A stretch of 64,000 nt of DNA from Desulfoprunum benzoelyticum (lineage in GTDB: Bacteria; Desulfobacterota; Desulfobulbia; Desulfobulbales; Desulfocapsaceae). The stretch spans positions 34,010-98,009 of the forward strand of contig NZ_JACHEO010000014.1 in assembly GCF_014201505.1 (NCBI RefSeq), read 5' to 3'. How positions within the stretch are numbered: position 1 is the first letter of the stretch; every line of letters begins with the position of its first letter. The position numbers and the translations under genes are program-made. Of the stretch, positions 27,192 through 37,334 are shown piece by piece. The notes beneath the pieces were generated by a model. That model searched no databases. It worked only from the letters and a program-made list of their open reading frames with translations, and was not told where the DNA came from.

Positions 27192-29639
27192 ATGCCGATC
27201 CACAAGATCAGTCCCGAGAACGCATGTCTTCAATGCCCGCAGGAGATGTTCACCTTTGAAACGACCGACGAGATCCATGATGTCGCTCATATCGTCGGTC
27301 AGGATCGCGCCTTGGAAGCCGTCGAGTTCGGTATCGGCATCGAGCACAAGGGTTTCAACCTGTTTGTCATCGGCCCCCAGGGGACCGGACGCCATACCGT
27401 CATCCGTTCGTTTATCGACCAGAAGGCCCTGACCCTGCAGGCGCCCCGGGACTGGTGCTACGTCAACAACTTCCGTCAGTCCCACAAGCCCCTGGCCTTC
27501 GATTTCCCCCAGGGGGAGTCGCTGGTCTTCAAGAAAGAGATGCATGACCTCATCGATTCGCTGCGGGTGACGCTGAGCACCGTTTTCGAAGGTGACGACT
27601 TCAAGTCTCGCATCAAGGCGGTCAACGAGGAGTTTAAACGCAAAGTCGACCGTCTCTACCACCAGGTCGAAGAACAGGCCAAGCGGGAAAGCATTGCGGT
27701 CGTCAAAAGCGAGCAGGGGATCATGGTGGCGCCGATCGACGGCGCCGGCAACATTCTCGATACCGAATCCTTTCGCAAACTGCCCGAGGCGGTCCGCCAG
27801 CGGATCGATGAACTGATTGAAAAATACCAGACCGTCCTGCAGGACGGTCTGCAGCAGGTCACCCAGATGAAGCGGGAAGCGGAAGGGGCGAAAAACAAGA
27901 TCAAGGAGGACCTGGCCCGCCAGGTGGTCTCCAGTCTGACCAGCGCCCTGAAAAGCAAATATCAGAGCCGGGCGGCGCTGCATCAGTATCTGCAGGATGT
28001 TGAAAACGACATTATCGAACGGGTCGACGATTTTCTGTATCGCGCCGAAGAGGGTCGGGAAAACTTCATCAACCTGATGACCGCCCATGTCCCGTCGTTT
28101 GACCGCTACGAGGTCAACGTTCTCGTCGCCAATGAAAGCTCCAGCGCGCCGGTGGTCTACGAGGATCTGCCGACGTACCAGAATCTCCATGGCCGTATCG
28201 AAAACTGGGCGAAAATGGGCATGCTGTCGACCCATTTCACCCTGATCAAACCGGGTTCGCTGCACATGGCCAACGGCGGGTATATCATCATCGATGCCCG
28301 GCGGCTGCTGATGCAACCGTATGCCTACGAGGGGCTGAAGCGGACCCTGCGCGCCAGGCAGATCCGGATCGAGCCGCTGGAGCGGCTGCTCGGTTTCATG
28401 AATACCGTCTCGCTCGAGCCGGAGCCGATCCCACTGCGGGCCAAGGTCGTGCTGATCGGTGATGCGTATCTCTACTACCTGCTGAAACACTACGACGCCG
28501 AATTCGACTCGCTGTTCAAGGTCCAGGTCGATTTCGAACATGCCATGGACCGGACGCCGGAGAACGTCCGCCTCTATTCCTCGCTGGTCGCCGGCATGGT
28601 CCAGTCCGAGAAACTGCTGGCCCTCGACCGCAGCGGCATGGCCCGGCTGGTGGAGCACAGCGCCAGGGTGGCGGGAGATTCGGGCAAGATATCCCTCTAT
28701 CTCGAACAGTTCTGCGACATCGTCAAGGAGGCCGATTATCTGGCGCGAAAGAACGATAAGGCCGTGATCTCAGCAGTCGAGATCGTGGCGGCGCTGGCGG
28801 CGGCCCGGCGCCGGGCCGGTCGCATCCGGGACCGGATGTTTGAATACATCGACCAGGGCATCCGCCATATCGCCACCGACGGCGAGGAGGTGGGACAGAT
28901 CAACGGGCTGTCGGTCATCTCCCTTGGTTCCTCTTCGTTCGGCATCCCTTCGCGGATCACCGCCCTGACCCGGCCGGGCAAGGAAGGCGAACTGATCGAC
29001 ATCGAAAAGAAAGTGGAACTTGGTGGTCCTATCCATTCGAAAGGGGTATTGATCCTCGAGTCGTTCCTCCGGGCCCGTTATCTGCGGACCATGCCGATCG
29101 GCCTGCGGGCGAGCCTGGTGTTCGAGCAGTCCTACGGCGGCGTCGAGGGTGACAGCGCCTCCTGCGCCGAACTGTGCGCACTGCTCTCGTCCCTGGCAGG
29201 TGCCCCGATCAGGCAAACGCTGGCGATAACCGGATCGGTGAGCCAGCGGGGTGAGGTGCAGGCGATCGGCGGGGTCAACGAAAAGATCGAGGGATTTTAC
29301 GATCTCTGTCAGGGGCGGGGCCTGACCGGCGGGCAGGGGGTCATTATCCCCGAAGCCAATGTTCGTCACCTGATGCTGAAGGAGGAGGTGGTGGAGGCGG
29401 TGGCGAGCGGGACCTTCCATCTCTGGTCCGTCAGCCATGTCGATGAGGCGATTGAACTGCTGACCGGCATTTCAGCCGGTGAACGCGGCGCCGACGGGGA
29501 ATATCCGGATGACAGCATCAACGGCAGGGCGGAGAATGCCCTGAAACAATTCGTTCTCAATCTCCGGGCCTTCGATAAACCCAGGAAGGACGAGGAGAAA
29601 GACGACGGAGAGGCGTTGGATGCGGCACCATCTTCGTGA
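27192..29639 (+). CDS. Lon-family ATP-dependent protease (AAA_32/LonB-like type)
   Basis: An 815-residue protein. The N-terminal ATPase has Walker A VIGPQGTGRHTV (near residue 60) and the Walker B-like MANGGYIIIDARRLL, with a coiled region (residues about 110-290) inserted between them. The C-terminal Lon protease domain has the catalytic serine in EGDSASCAELCALLSSLAG (near residue 654) and the lysine in GGVNEKIEGFYD (near 697). These soluble Lon-like proteases degrade unfolded or regulatory proteins. The ribosome binding site is AGAGGTGAG. The acidic tail ends EKDDGEALDAAPSS. The stop overlaps the start of the following degenerate gene. Confidence 0.9.
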   Translation: MPIHKISPENACLQCPQEMFTFETTDEIHDVAHIVGQDRALEAVEFGIGIEHKGFNLFVIGPQGTGRHTVIRSFIDQKALTLQAPRDWCYVNNFRQSHKPLAFDFPQGESLVFKKEMHDLIDSLRVTLSTVFEGDDFKSRIKAVNEEFKRKVDRLYHQVEEQAKRESIAVVKSEQGIMVAPIDGAGNILDTESFRKLPEAVRQRIDELIEKYQTVLQDGLQQVTQMKREAEGAKNKIKEDLARQVVSSLTSALKSKYQSRAALHQYLQDVENDIIERVDDFLYRAEEGRENFINLMTAHVPSFDRYEVNVLVANESSSAPVVYEDLPTYQNLHGRIENWAKMGMLSTHFTLIKPGSLHMANGGYIIIDARRLLMQPYAYEGLKRTLRARQIRIEPLERLLGFMNTVSLEPEPIPLRAKVVLIGDAYLYYLLKHYDAEFDSLFKVQVDFEHAMDRTPENVRLYSSLVAGMVQSEKLLALDRSGMARLVEHSARVAGDSGKISLYLEQFCDIVKEADYLARKNDKAVISAVEIVAALAAARRRAGRIRDRMFEYIDQGIRHIATDGEEVGQINGLSVISLGSSSFGIPSRITALTRPGKEGELIDIEKKVELGGPIHSKGVLILESFLRARYLRTMPIGLRASLVFEQSYGGVEGDSASCAELCALLSSLAGAPIRQTLAITGSVSQRGEVQAIGGVNEKIEGFYDLCQGRGLTGGQGVIIPEANVRHLMLKEEVVEAVASGTFHLWSVSHVDEAIELLTGISAGERGADGEYPDDSINGRAENALKQFVLNLRAFDKPRKDEEKDDGEALDAAPSS

Positions 29640-30205
29640 ACGCCGCTCTTCCCTGGGGGGCATTCTCTCGTGATATTATCGCTACCACTGCGGCCAATCT
29701 GCTGCTGATTGCCACCGCGATGCCGTCAATCGCCGGCGATGCCAGGGGGTATGTGCCGGCGCCGCCGGGGACGAAGAGAGTCCTGCTTCATTTTAGGCAC
29801 TCGTCGGGAAATAACCGGTACAGAAGCGGCGACAAGGCGGCGACGGATTTCAATCTCGACTCCAACCTCCAGATCCTGAGACCGCTGTACTGCTCATCGT
29901 TGGCCTCGATGCCGGTATCGATTCAGGCCCTTATCCTCTCTGGTGGCACGGTGGTTGACGGCGCCAGTGTCGGCAACCAGTTCCCTCGTCAGTTCCGGCC
30001 GTCCCGACGATCTTTGCCGGGATCTCCGGAATTCCGCAGACGTTGTCGACCTGCAAAATCACGAGATCTAACAGCCAAATTCCGCAAAATCGGTGATCAC
30101 CAATTCCCCTTCGATCTTTCAAGTTGTGCGGCAGAGGACGTATTCACCCTGCTCGCTGCGTACATGATCGAATTCTCCGACATCGTCCACCAGCCGTTTG
30201 GCTGA
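29636..30205 (+). pseudogene. Truncated MetA-pathway (phenol degradation) outer-membrane transporter remnant
   Basis: The first 115 codons look like the start of the Phenol_MetA_deg family of outer-membrane beta-barrels: a hydrophobic leader (ATTAANLLLIATAMPSIAG), then ARGYVPAPPGTKRVLLHFRH, TDFNLDSNLQILRPLY and VVDGASVGNQ. After base 29980 the family pattern continues only if the frame shifts by one base (..SSG..D), and that frame stops at 30069-30071. The original frame stays open to 30205 but encodes arginine-rich sequence without barrel strands. An intact member has about 300 residues, so at least half is missing. The family call is from motif memory. The initial GTG overlaps the Lon-like stop. 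Confidence 0.6.
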
Positions 30206-30313
30206 CCGGGGACGTCCTGGTCTTGCAGTCCGTTGGCGGTAGCGGTACAATGGGTGACCGGGTTGTGACAGCCCAAGTCATGCGACAATCAAAAAGAAAT
30301 CAGAGGAGAAAAA

Positions 30314-30814
30314 ATGGCCACAACGAAAGAAAATTTGAAAGAGGCATTTGCCGGCGAAAGTCAGGCCAACCAGAAATACCGGGCCTTTGCCAAGAAGGCG
30401 GAGAAAGAAGGCTTCGTCAATATCGCCAAGCTGTTCCGGACAACCGCCGAAGCTGAGAGAATCCATGCCGAAGGTCACTTGAACGCGCTGGATCACATCC
30501 ATTCGACGGCGGAAAATCTGCAGGCGGCAATCGATGGCGAGACTTTCGAATTTACCGAAATGTACCCGCCGATGGTGGAATTGGCGCAGTCCGAAGGACA
30601 CAAGGCCAAAACCATGTTCAAGTTTGCCGTCGATGCCGAAGCGGTTCATGCCAGAATCTACCAGAAAGCCCTCGAGGCCGTGAAAAAAGGGGTGGATATG
30701 GATGTCAGCGATTTTTATCTGTGTCCGGTCTGCGGTTATATCGAAGTCGGCAGTGCCCCGGACAAATGTCCGGTCTGCGGGGCTTTGAAGAAAATTTTCG
30801 TCAAGGTTGATTGA
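30314..30814 (+). CDS. Rubrerythrin
   Basis: A 166-residue rubrerythrin. The N-terminal four-helix domain carries diiron ligands in GESQANQKY, AEAERIHAEGH and DAEAVHARIY. The C-terminal rubredoxin-like domain has YLCPVCGYIE and DKCPVCGALKKIF, two CxxC pairs for one iron. It reduces hydrogen peroxide in the cytoplasm of anaerobes. GAGGAG lies just upstream of the ATG. It stands alone and is followed by a hairpin. Confidence 0.95.
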   Translation: MATTKENLKEAFAGESQANQKYRAFAKKAEKEGFVNIAKLFRTTAEAERIHAEGHLNALDHIHSTAENLQAAIDGETFEFTEMYPPMVELAQSEGHKAKTMFKFAVDAEAVHARIYQKALEAVKKGVDMDVSDFYLCPVCGYIEVGSAPDKCPVCGALKKIFVKVD

Positions 30815-30827
30815 AACTTCGCCAATG

Positions 30828-30864
30828 GTCCGGCAGATCATCGAGTGATACAGGTCTGCCGGAC
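30828..30864 (+). terminator. Hairpin after rubrerythrin
   Basis: A perfect 10-bp inverted repeat, GTCCGGCAGA at 30828-30837 and TCTGCCGGAC at 30855-30864, lies 14 bases after the rubrerythrin stop. There is no clean T tract after it, so it may terminate weakly or stabilise the 3' end. Confidence 0.45.
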
Positions 30865-31649
30865 ACGCTCTCTGCGTGATGGATCTTCGGTCGGTTTCCA
30901 CAGCCGCAATCAAGGATGATCCGGTCATACCGTATATCTGAATCTTCCCCATCTCTTTTTCTGACGCTTGTCATCATCCCCTGCCTGCTATTGTGGTCTT
31001 CCCGGTTGTTGTAGGTTCCGTTTACGTTTTGCCTCCAGCGCCCGCTGCAACAATAGCTTTTCAGGTCTTCGGGCTTTTCCCGGACTGTCGTTTGAAGCGG
31101 TTGTCATATCAAACAATCGCCGTCATTACGGGTTGGTTTAATCGACGGTGATGTGTTTTTCGAGCAGGATCGACAGACTTCATTGCATGCTGTGTGATTC
31201 CGATTGTCAAAGAAAAGGAATATTATATCGTTCTGTTATCATCATTGCCTCTTGTAAACGGACATCTTGATGAATAATCTTTTGGCGAGAAGCATTGGCC
31301 TTCAAAATTGAAGGCACGATCTCTGGAGAACCGTTTCATATCGAGAGATAAAACCTGTGATTTTAATGTAATGGGAGGTACTTTTGGTGGCGATAATGAT
31401 AGTGTCAGAAGAACGTTCATGGCGTTGAATCGAGTAGTAACATACCTGTGATAAGAGAAAATCATTTGAAAAGAAGATTTTTATATATTGGAATTTTTCA
31501 TATTCAGGTTATTATCTTGCCATTGTTGATGTAGTCGATTCCAGATTAAGTCTATAATGCGTTTATCCAAACAAAAAGATGTTGAAATTGGAGGTTAACC
31601 TTCAGGTCTACATCGATTGATGCTGCAATCATAAAAAAGGAGAATATTG
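30865..31649. other. AT-richer intergenic stretch, no supported gene
   Basis: About 785 bases with clearly lower GC than the flanks, especially from 31140 on. An 80-codon minus-strand frame (31223-31465) has no family resemblance and a poor start. No inverted repeats typical of insertion sequence ends were found. The ribosome binding site AAGGAG of the next gene is at its right edge. Confidence 0.4.
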
Positions 31650-32033
31650 ATGACAGATAAGCCAAAGCAAAGAAGAGTCAGACTTGGGAATGATACAGAG
31701 TTCTTAGGAAAGCTGATAGCGATTCTTGAGAAAGAGAAGCTCACAAAAGAAGAACTTGCACAAAGATTGGGTCTGGATAATGCAAAAAAAATTTCCGATA
31801 CGGTGTTGCTGGCTGCAGTGAAACTTGCAGGAGACAGTGCTTTCCTTGCCAATCTCGGTGGAAAAACGAGTGGAAGAACTAAAAAAGGGGCGCAATACGC
31901 TCAGAAGAAAGGGTTGGTCATTCCGGCGTGGCTGTTTGAGGGAAAAAATGTCGCCGATGGGCAGCGGTTTGAGGTCCAGTTCGGACGGAAGGGAATCATT
32001 ACCCTCAGGCCTCAGGCTGAAGAGAATGCTTGA
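31650..32033 (+). CDS. Hypothetical protein, possible DNA-binding, low GC
   Basis: A 127-residue basic protein, MTDKPKQRRVRLGNDTEFLG at the start. The N-terminal half looks helical, with KLTKEELAQRLGLDNAKKIS resembling a helix-turn-helix. The C-terminal part, GLVIPAWLFEGKNVADGQRF, resembles the swapped-hairpin core of AbrB/SpoVT proteins, though weakly. AAGGAG lies eight bases before ATG 31650. Its codon use is more AT-rich than that of the surrounding genes, a sign of foreign origin. It is followed by a strong hairpin. Function not established. Confidence 0.6.
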   Translation: MTDKPKQRRVRLGNDTEFLGKLIAILEKEKLTKEELAQRLGLDNAKKISDTVLLAAVKLAGDSAFLANLGGKTSGRTKKGAQYAQKKGLVIPAWLFEGKNVADGQRFEVQFGRKGIITLRPQAEENA

Positions 32034-32123
32034 TTGTGCATCATCCGAGGGCAAGGGCGGTAGCTGGCATATCAATATGTCGCCCCGGAAAACTGCCTGA
32101 GTGTAGATCCCGAAATATCCTTT

Positions 32124-32162
32124 ATCCGACACTCCCGGTTCAGTTTCGCCGGAGTGTCGGAT
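32124..32162 (+). terminator. Hairpin after the 127-residue gene
   Basis: A perfect 12-bp inverted repeat, ATCCGACACTCC at 32124-32135 and GGAGTGTCGGAT at 32151-32162, with a 15-base loop, followed by CTTTG. It lies about 90 bases after the stop at 32033 and is likely a transcription terminator. Confidence 0.6.
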
Positions 32163-32884
32163 CTTTGCGCCAGGTTGTCTTACTTCGTTAAAACACATCT
32201 TGAAAATAACGGCCGGGGTCGTCTGCTTGGATTGCAGTTGTCGATCGTCGTGGCAACAGCTCATGGTCATCTGTCCTGAACGGGCTGATCAGCCGGTTGT
32301 GCCTGACTGTTGAGAATGGGCACAAGCTAAAGCCGGCACGGCTTGATTCCGCTCTTCCCTTTTTCCTTCACTGGTTCAATATCCTGGACATCCTCGACGC
32401 AAACCTGCACGAACAGTGGTTTTCTGCCTCTGCGTCGGCGGCGAAAGCGCTGTATGATTTTTATTCGCCGACCGGTGATGTGTGCCGCACCGGGCTCGGC
32501 AGCTCCTTCAATGCTGTTCGTTACATAGGAGATTTTACATAAGGTGTTTATAGAAACGCCCTAGCCATATATCGTAGCTGCATCGCCTTGACCATCCGAT
32601 TACTGCATGTTATGAGAAAGAGAATGATCTGAAATTTTCGATTATTATTATCGAATCGAGGATTTGCCGTATGTATCCACAGCCATCTTTCCCTGTATAT
32701 TTCATGAACCCGATACAAAGTGATCAAAAGCACTTTTTCTGATTGCGACTGGCCGAAATATCTGATCGTTATTCGCTGAGTGGTTTGCAAGGACATGGAT
32801 GGAGAATGAAAAGACGACCTGCTGTTCCCAGGGTTTGATAGATCAGGCCTGATTTGAACGTAAAACATGTGAGTGGTTGAACAG
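32163..32884. other. AT-rich intergenic stretch, no supported gene
   Basis: About 720 bases without a convincing gene. An 81-codon plus-strand frame (32297-32542) and a 117-codon minus-strand frame (32548-32901) lack ribosome binding sites and known motifs. Composition is AT-rich from 32540 to 32770. No transposase remnant was recognised here. Confidence 0.4.
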
Positions 32885-33091
32885 ATGGAAAGCAAGACCA
32901 ACAGGATTGATGGCCCTGAACACCTCGCCGTCGAATCAGATCAAGCCGGTGCCACGCCTGGAAAAGTCAAGTTTGAGGTATTTGGTGAGGAAATGATCGA
33001 AAAGGAGGTCAAACTCAGCGGAAACAGCGGCAGAGTGTATTTGCCTCCGGCCTGGGTAGGCCACCGTGTGAAGATTATCAGATTAGACTGA
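32885..33091 (+). CDS. DUF2080 family transposase-associated protein
   Basis: A 68-residue protein whose C-terminal half, VFGEEMIEKEVKLSGNSG then RVYLPPAWVGHRVKIIRLD, is the DUF2080 signature (GEE..EK.VK.SGNSGRVY.P..W.GK.VK.I). The family is small, probably DNA-binding, and is often encoded beside transposases. No transposase is present here. The start is ATG 32885; an in-frame GTG at 32873 is also possible. It lies in the AT-richer, decayed region and directly precedes the broken GNAT gene. Confidence 0.75.
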   Translation: MESKTNRIDGPEHLAVESDQAGATPGKVKFEVFGEEMIEKEVKLSGNSGRVYLPPAWVGHRVKIIRLD

Positions 33092-33107
33092 GGACGAGCT
33101 GAAAAAA

Positions 33108-33559
33108 ATGAATCCAGATGAAATAAGCGCCTCTATCAGGAAGATGAGACTCGATGATATCGACGATATCAAGAGAATTTACCAGCATATCACCCAGTAA
33201 GCCCTTCTTCAAGATTTCAGAGAGTTGGTGGAAAATCCTTGCGAAAAACGGGCTCTGGAGTCGAATTGCTTTGTGGCCGAATTCGAAGACAAGGTCGTGG
33301 GCTTTATGATCAGTTTCGTTATCGCCTTCAGCTTCGGTATGGAAAGAAGTGCCTGGATCGCCACCATTGAGTAGAGCCGAAGTACATGGGGAAACAGATT
33401 GGAACCCGGTTAGCCAGGGAGATCTTTGCATTTTACAAAGACCAGAGCATCACCAATCTTTACGCCTCCGTCCAGTGGGATGCCACAGATGTCGTCTCCT
33501 TTTTCAAGACATTGGGATTTCATCGAAGCGACTTCATTAACCTGCAAAAATCGCTGTAG
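33108..33559 (+). pseudogene. GNAT acetyltransferase pseudogene (stop codon plus frameshift)
   Basis: Reading from ATG 33108 gives SIRKMRLDDIDDIKRIYQ, then an in-frame TAA at 33198-33200, then a GNAT core (SNCFVAEFEDKVVGFMISF) and a further stop at TAG 33372-33374. Shifting the frame near there restores EPKYMGKQIGTRLAREIF, the acetyl-CoA loop and helix, and FFKTLGFHRSDFINLQKSL before TAG 33557-33559. So the whole 150-residue gene is present but broken twice. It resembles the intact GNAT of the bam operon (46888-47337) in layout. A sequencing error could explain the shift but not the stop as well. Confidence 0.75.
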
Positions 33560-33687
33560 TCCTGCTTTTCATTCCTCCTCTCTTCCGTAAAGAAATAAAG
33601 GGCCCCAGGTCCATGGTGCCCTCGAGGCCAGCCTTTTGTTGAGTGGGTGCCTTCAGGTGTGACTCTGTCACCGAGTTCGACCTCCCG

Positions 33688-33725
33688 GCAAAGACCATCC
33701 ACGTTGTGGCGTGGATGGTCTTTGC
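33688..33725. terminator. Perfect 16-bp hairpin between convergent genes
   Basis: GCAAAGACCATCCACG at 33688-33703 pairs perfectly with CGTGGATGGTCTTTGC at 33710-33725 across a 6-base loop. It lies between the GNAT pseudogene (plus) and the putative transporter (minus), whose stop is at 33783. A T-rich run (actttgttctttg) follows on the plus strand. It can serve as a terminator, possibly for both directions. Confidence 0.6.
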
Positions 33726-33782
33726 ACTTTGTTCTTTGCCAACACCCGTCGAAACTTCCACGGGACCTTTACCGCGGCCGTC

Positions 33783-35015
33783 TTACCGCTTTTTCGCAGG
33801 GACTTTTTTGACCAGCGGCCATTTGTCGAAAAAGGTGTTGTAATACAAAAAGCACATAAGCCAGACGAATTGACCTGCCAGAACTCCCATGACCGGGTAG
33901 CCCCAACCCAGGTCGGTACCGCCAAACGGGATGTACTTGAATGCCTTTATCCAGAAAAATCCGAATCCAAGACCCACGATCCACCATATGCCGATGCGGA
34001 TAAAAATTCGCAGGGCCTGATTTTCGACCATTGCCGCCGTTGGCCAATCATCAAACACATGGTGCCACAGCAGGGTGGCGATTACTACGGAGAGGGCAAT
34101 CGAGGCAACGGCGACGTCCGGAGGCGCACCGGGCAGCAGATTTAATGGATGGATGAGCGTTTGCAGGACTTTTAACTGCACAAACCCCATGACAATGGTG
34201 ATGATGAGGCCGATGATCCCCATCCAGGGTTGTTTCTTGGCAAAGAATTTCATGGGATAGTGTTCGCCGCCCTCTGCTGGAATCAGGAACCACCAGATAA
34301 AGCATTGGGCATAGGCGACAAAAGTTGGCCAGGATCCCATGGGTTTGGAGACGACTTCGTGTTCGCCGATCTGTAAATGAAAGAAACTCGGAATAATGAG
34401 GGCGAACCAGGCAAGAAAGCAGAAATACGAGCTCAAAGACCAGGCTCCCACACTATCCCATGGCGCCTTGATGTTCCCGGCAAAGGGCCATTTGTGAAAC
34501 AAGGCGGCGTAACCGATATTGGCCATGATGACGGGGAGGGCGTAGAAGTTGCTGGCCTCCCACCCTTCAATGGCCAGTGTGACCTGTTCAGCGGTCTGGG
34601 GCAGGAAAAGTGTTGCCAGGCTGAATGGTTTCCACCACAGCCCGCTCAGCCCGACAATGACCAGAAAACCTACCACACCAACGATTAGACCGACTGCGGA
34701 ATACCAGATTCCGGCCCAGGGCTGTCGGTTTGTCATCGAGTACTTACCGTAACCACCAAAGAGCAGGGCCTGCCAGATCCAGGCGTTGATGACCATCCAG
34801 AAAAACGTCGCCTCGGCAAAGACCTGGACAAATTTTCCGGTTGTTTTGGCATCCACCTCCTGCAGACCCGGTGCGCCGAAGGCCAGAATAATGGTTTTAG
34901 AAATCCATCCCCAGACCGGCCAATAGATCAGGCTCAGGATGAAGCAGGCCACAGCGGCAACGATTCCCGTTGTGATCAAGCTGCTGAAACTGCGTTTCTC
35001 GATAAATTCATCCAT
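33783..35015 (-). CDS. Multi-pass membrane protein, putative aromatic acid transporter
   Basis: A 410-residue integral membrane protein with about ten hydrophobic helices, for example ITTGIVAAVACFILSLIYW at the start and VMGVLAGQFVWLMCFLYYN near the end. Three copies of a short motif recur at similar spacing: LFHKWPFAG (about residue 175), VFDDWPTAA (about 323) and FFDKWPLVK (about 400), which suggests internal repeats. I do not recognise the family. It starts 36 bases after the benzoate-CoA ligase stop and must be co-transcribed with it, so uptake of benzoate or a related acid is the natural guess. ATG 35015 follows AGGTGA at good spacing; GTG 35027 is an alternative. Confidence 0.7.
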   Translation of the reverse strand: MDEFIEKRSFSSLITTGIVAAVACFILSLIYWPVWGWISKTIILAFGAPGLQEVDAKTTGKFVQVFAEATFFWMVINAWIWQALLFGGYGKYSMTNRQPWAGIWYSAVGLIVGVVGFLVIVGLSGLWWKPFSLATLFLPQTAEQVTLAIEGWEASNFYALPVIMANIGYAALFHKWPFAGNIKAPWDSVGAWSLSSYFCFLAWFALIIPSFFHLQIGEHEVVSKPMGSWPTFVAYAQCFIWWFLIPAEGGEHYPMKFFAKKQPWMGIIGLIITIVMGFVQLKVLQTLIHPLNLLPGAPPDVAVASIALSVVIATLLWHHVFDDWPTAAMVENQALRIFIRIGIWWIVGLGFGFFWIKAFKYIPFGGTDLGWGYPVMGVLAGQFVWLMCFLYYNTFFDKWPLVKKVPAKKR

Positions 35016-35051
35016 AACTGTTTTCACCTGTCTTGTTGTTAGGTAAGCATT

Positions 35052-36590
<1,539 letters not shown>

Positions 36591-36639
36591 TTTTTTTCCT
36601 CCATGTGCCTGGTTAGTTGGACAATGCCCTGGTGGGCAA

Positions 36640-36661
36640 CGGGTGGTGTGCACTACACCCG
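36640..36661. promoter_or_regulatory. 22-bp imperfect palindrome in the ligase leader
   Basis: CGGGTGGTGTGCACTACACCCG is symmetric except at two base pairs next to each hexamer arm (CGGGTG and CACCCG around the centre GTGCAC). It covers the expected transcription start of the sigma-54 promoter at 36668-36683, so it could be an operator or an RNA hairpin at the 5' end. Confidence 0.35.
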
Positions 36662-36667
36662 TTAATA

Positions 36668-36683
36668 AGCAATAATCGGGCCA
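36668..36683 (-). promoter_or_regulatory. Sigma-54 (-24/-12) promoter of benzoate-CoA ligase
   Basis: On the minus strand the sequence is TGGCCCGATTATTGCT. It has GG and GC exactly 10 bases apart and matches TGGCAC-N5-TTGCW at all but one position. It points at the ligase gene, whose ATG lies 78 bases downstream. The gene for an NtrC-type activator with a GAFTGA loop lies just upstream (37335-38702), which supports the assignment. Confidence 0.7.
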
Positions 36684-36836
36684 GAAAAAAAAATGGTGAA
36701 ATTCAGCTGGAGAAATTTATAAAGGTAATGATTATAGGAAGATAGGATGAAATCAGAGGAAGGTTGATATTGGCATCTCATCGACCGTGGGGAAAGTTTT
36801 TTTCTTAGGGAGAAAAGTCTTTATCTGGAGATGCCT

Positions 36837-37250
36837 TTATTTGCGACCGCCATCGATGATTTCAACCAGAACCCCATTGAGTGCTCCCGGCTGGAGAAAG
36901 GCATAGTGTGAGCCTTCCCATACCCGTGGTTTCTGATCGATCATATCGTAATGGTTGGCGTTGAGGATCGGGATGGCGGCTGCCGTGTCCGGCACCTTAA
37001 AGGAGATGAGCATGACTCCCTCGCCATGCTTGTCGATAAATTTGTCGACATGACTGCCGCTTCTCGTGGAGCGTATCAGTTCGAACCCCACCTCGCCCAC
37101 GTTATATCTGGCGACTTCGATGGCCTCCTCGGCGAAGCTGTACTCGAGGTCGGGCTCGGCCTTGCCGAAGAGTCGTCCCCACCTCTGTTTAGCCTCCTGC
37201 AGGTTCCGAACCGCGATACAGATATGGTCGATTTTATTGATGCCGATCAT
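36837..37250 (-). CDS. VOC-family protein, methylmalonyl-CoA epimerase-like
   Basis: A 137-residue vicinal oxygen chelate protein. It opens INKIDHICIAVRNLQEAKQRW with the first metal His, and has HVDKFIDKHGEGVMLISFKV and GVLVEIIDGG with the closing Glu. The pattern is that of methylmalonyl-CoA epimerase, which interconverts methylmalonyl-CoA epimers. GGAGG precedes the ATG at 37250. It lies 84 bases after the response regulator on the same strand, so it may be co-transcribed with the regulators. Whether it acts on methylmalonyl-CoA or on an aromatic pathway CoA ester is unknown. Confidence 0.75.
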   Translation of the reverse strand: MIGINKIDHICIAVRNLQEAKQRWGRLFGKAEPDLEYSFAEEAIEVARYNVGEVGFELIRSTRSGSHVDKFIDKHGEGVMLISFKVPDTAAAIPILNANHYDMIDQKPRVWEGSHYAFLQPGALNGVLVEIIDGGRK

Positions 37251-37334
37251 CGGCGATATCCTCCGTGGGCAGCGGCTGACCGCCTGGTTTCCGGCAGCCG
37301 GGGCGAAAGTGGCCGGGGTATCCGGCGTTGACGG

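Noticed and set aside
26961..28658. A 565-codon minus-strand frame antisense to the Lon-like protease
   Set aside because: The plus strand carries Walker and Lon catalytic motifs; the antisense product is Gln/Asp/Arg-rich without any family pattern.
32297..32542. An 81-codon frame in the AT-rich gap as a gene
   Set aside because: No ribosome binding site or recognisable motif; overlapping frames of similar length occur.
32885..33559. An active insertion sequence
   Set aside because: Only a DUF2080 gene and a broken GNAT gene are present; no transposase, terminal inverted repeats or target duplications were seen.
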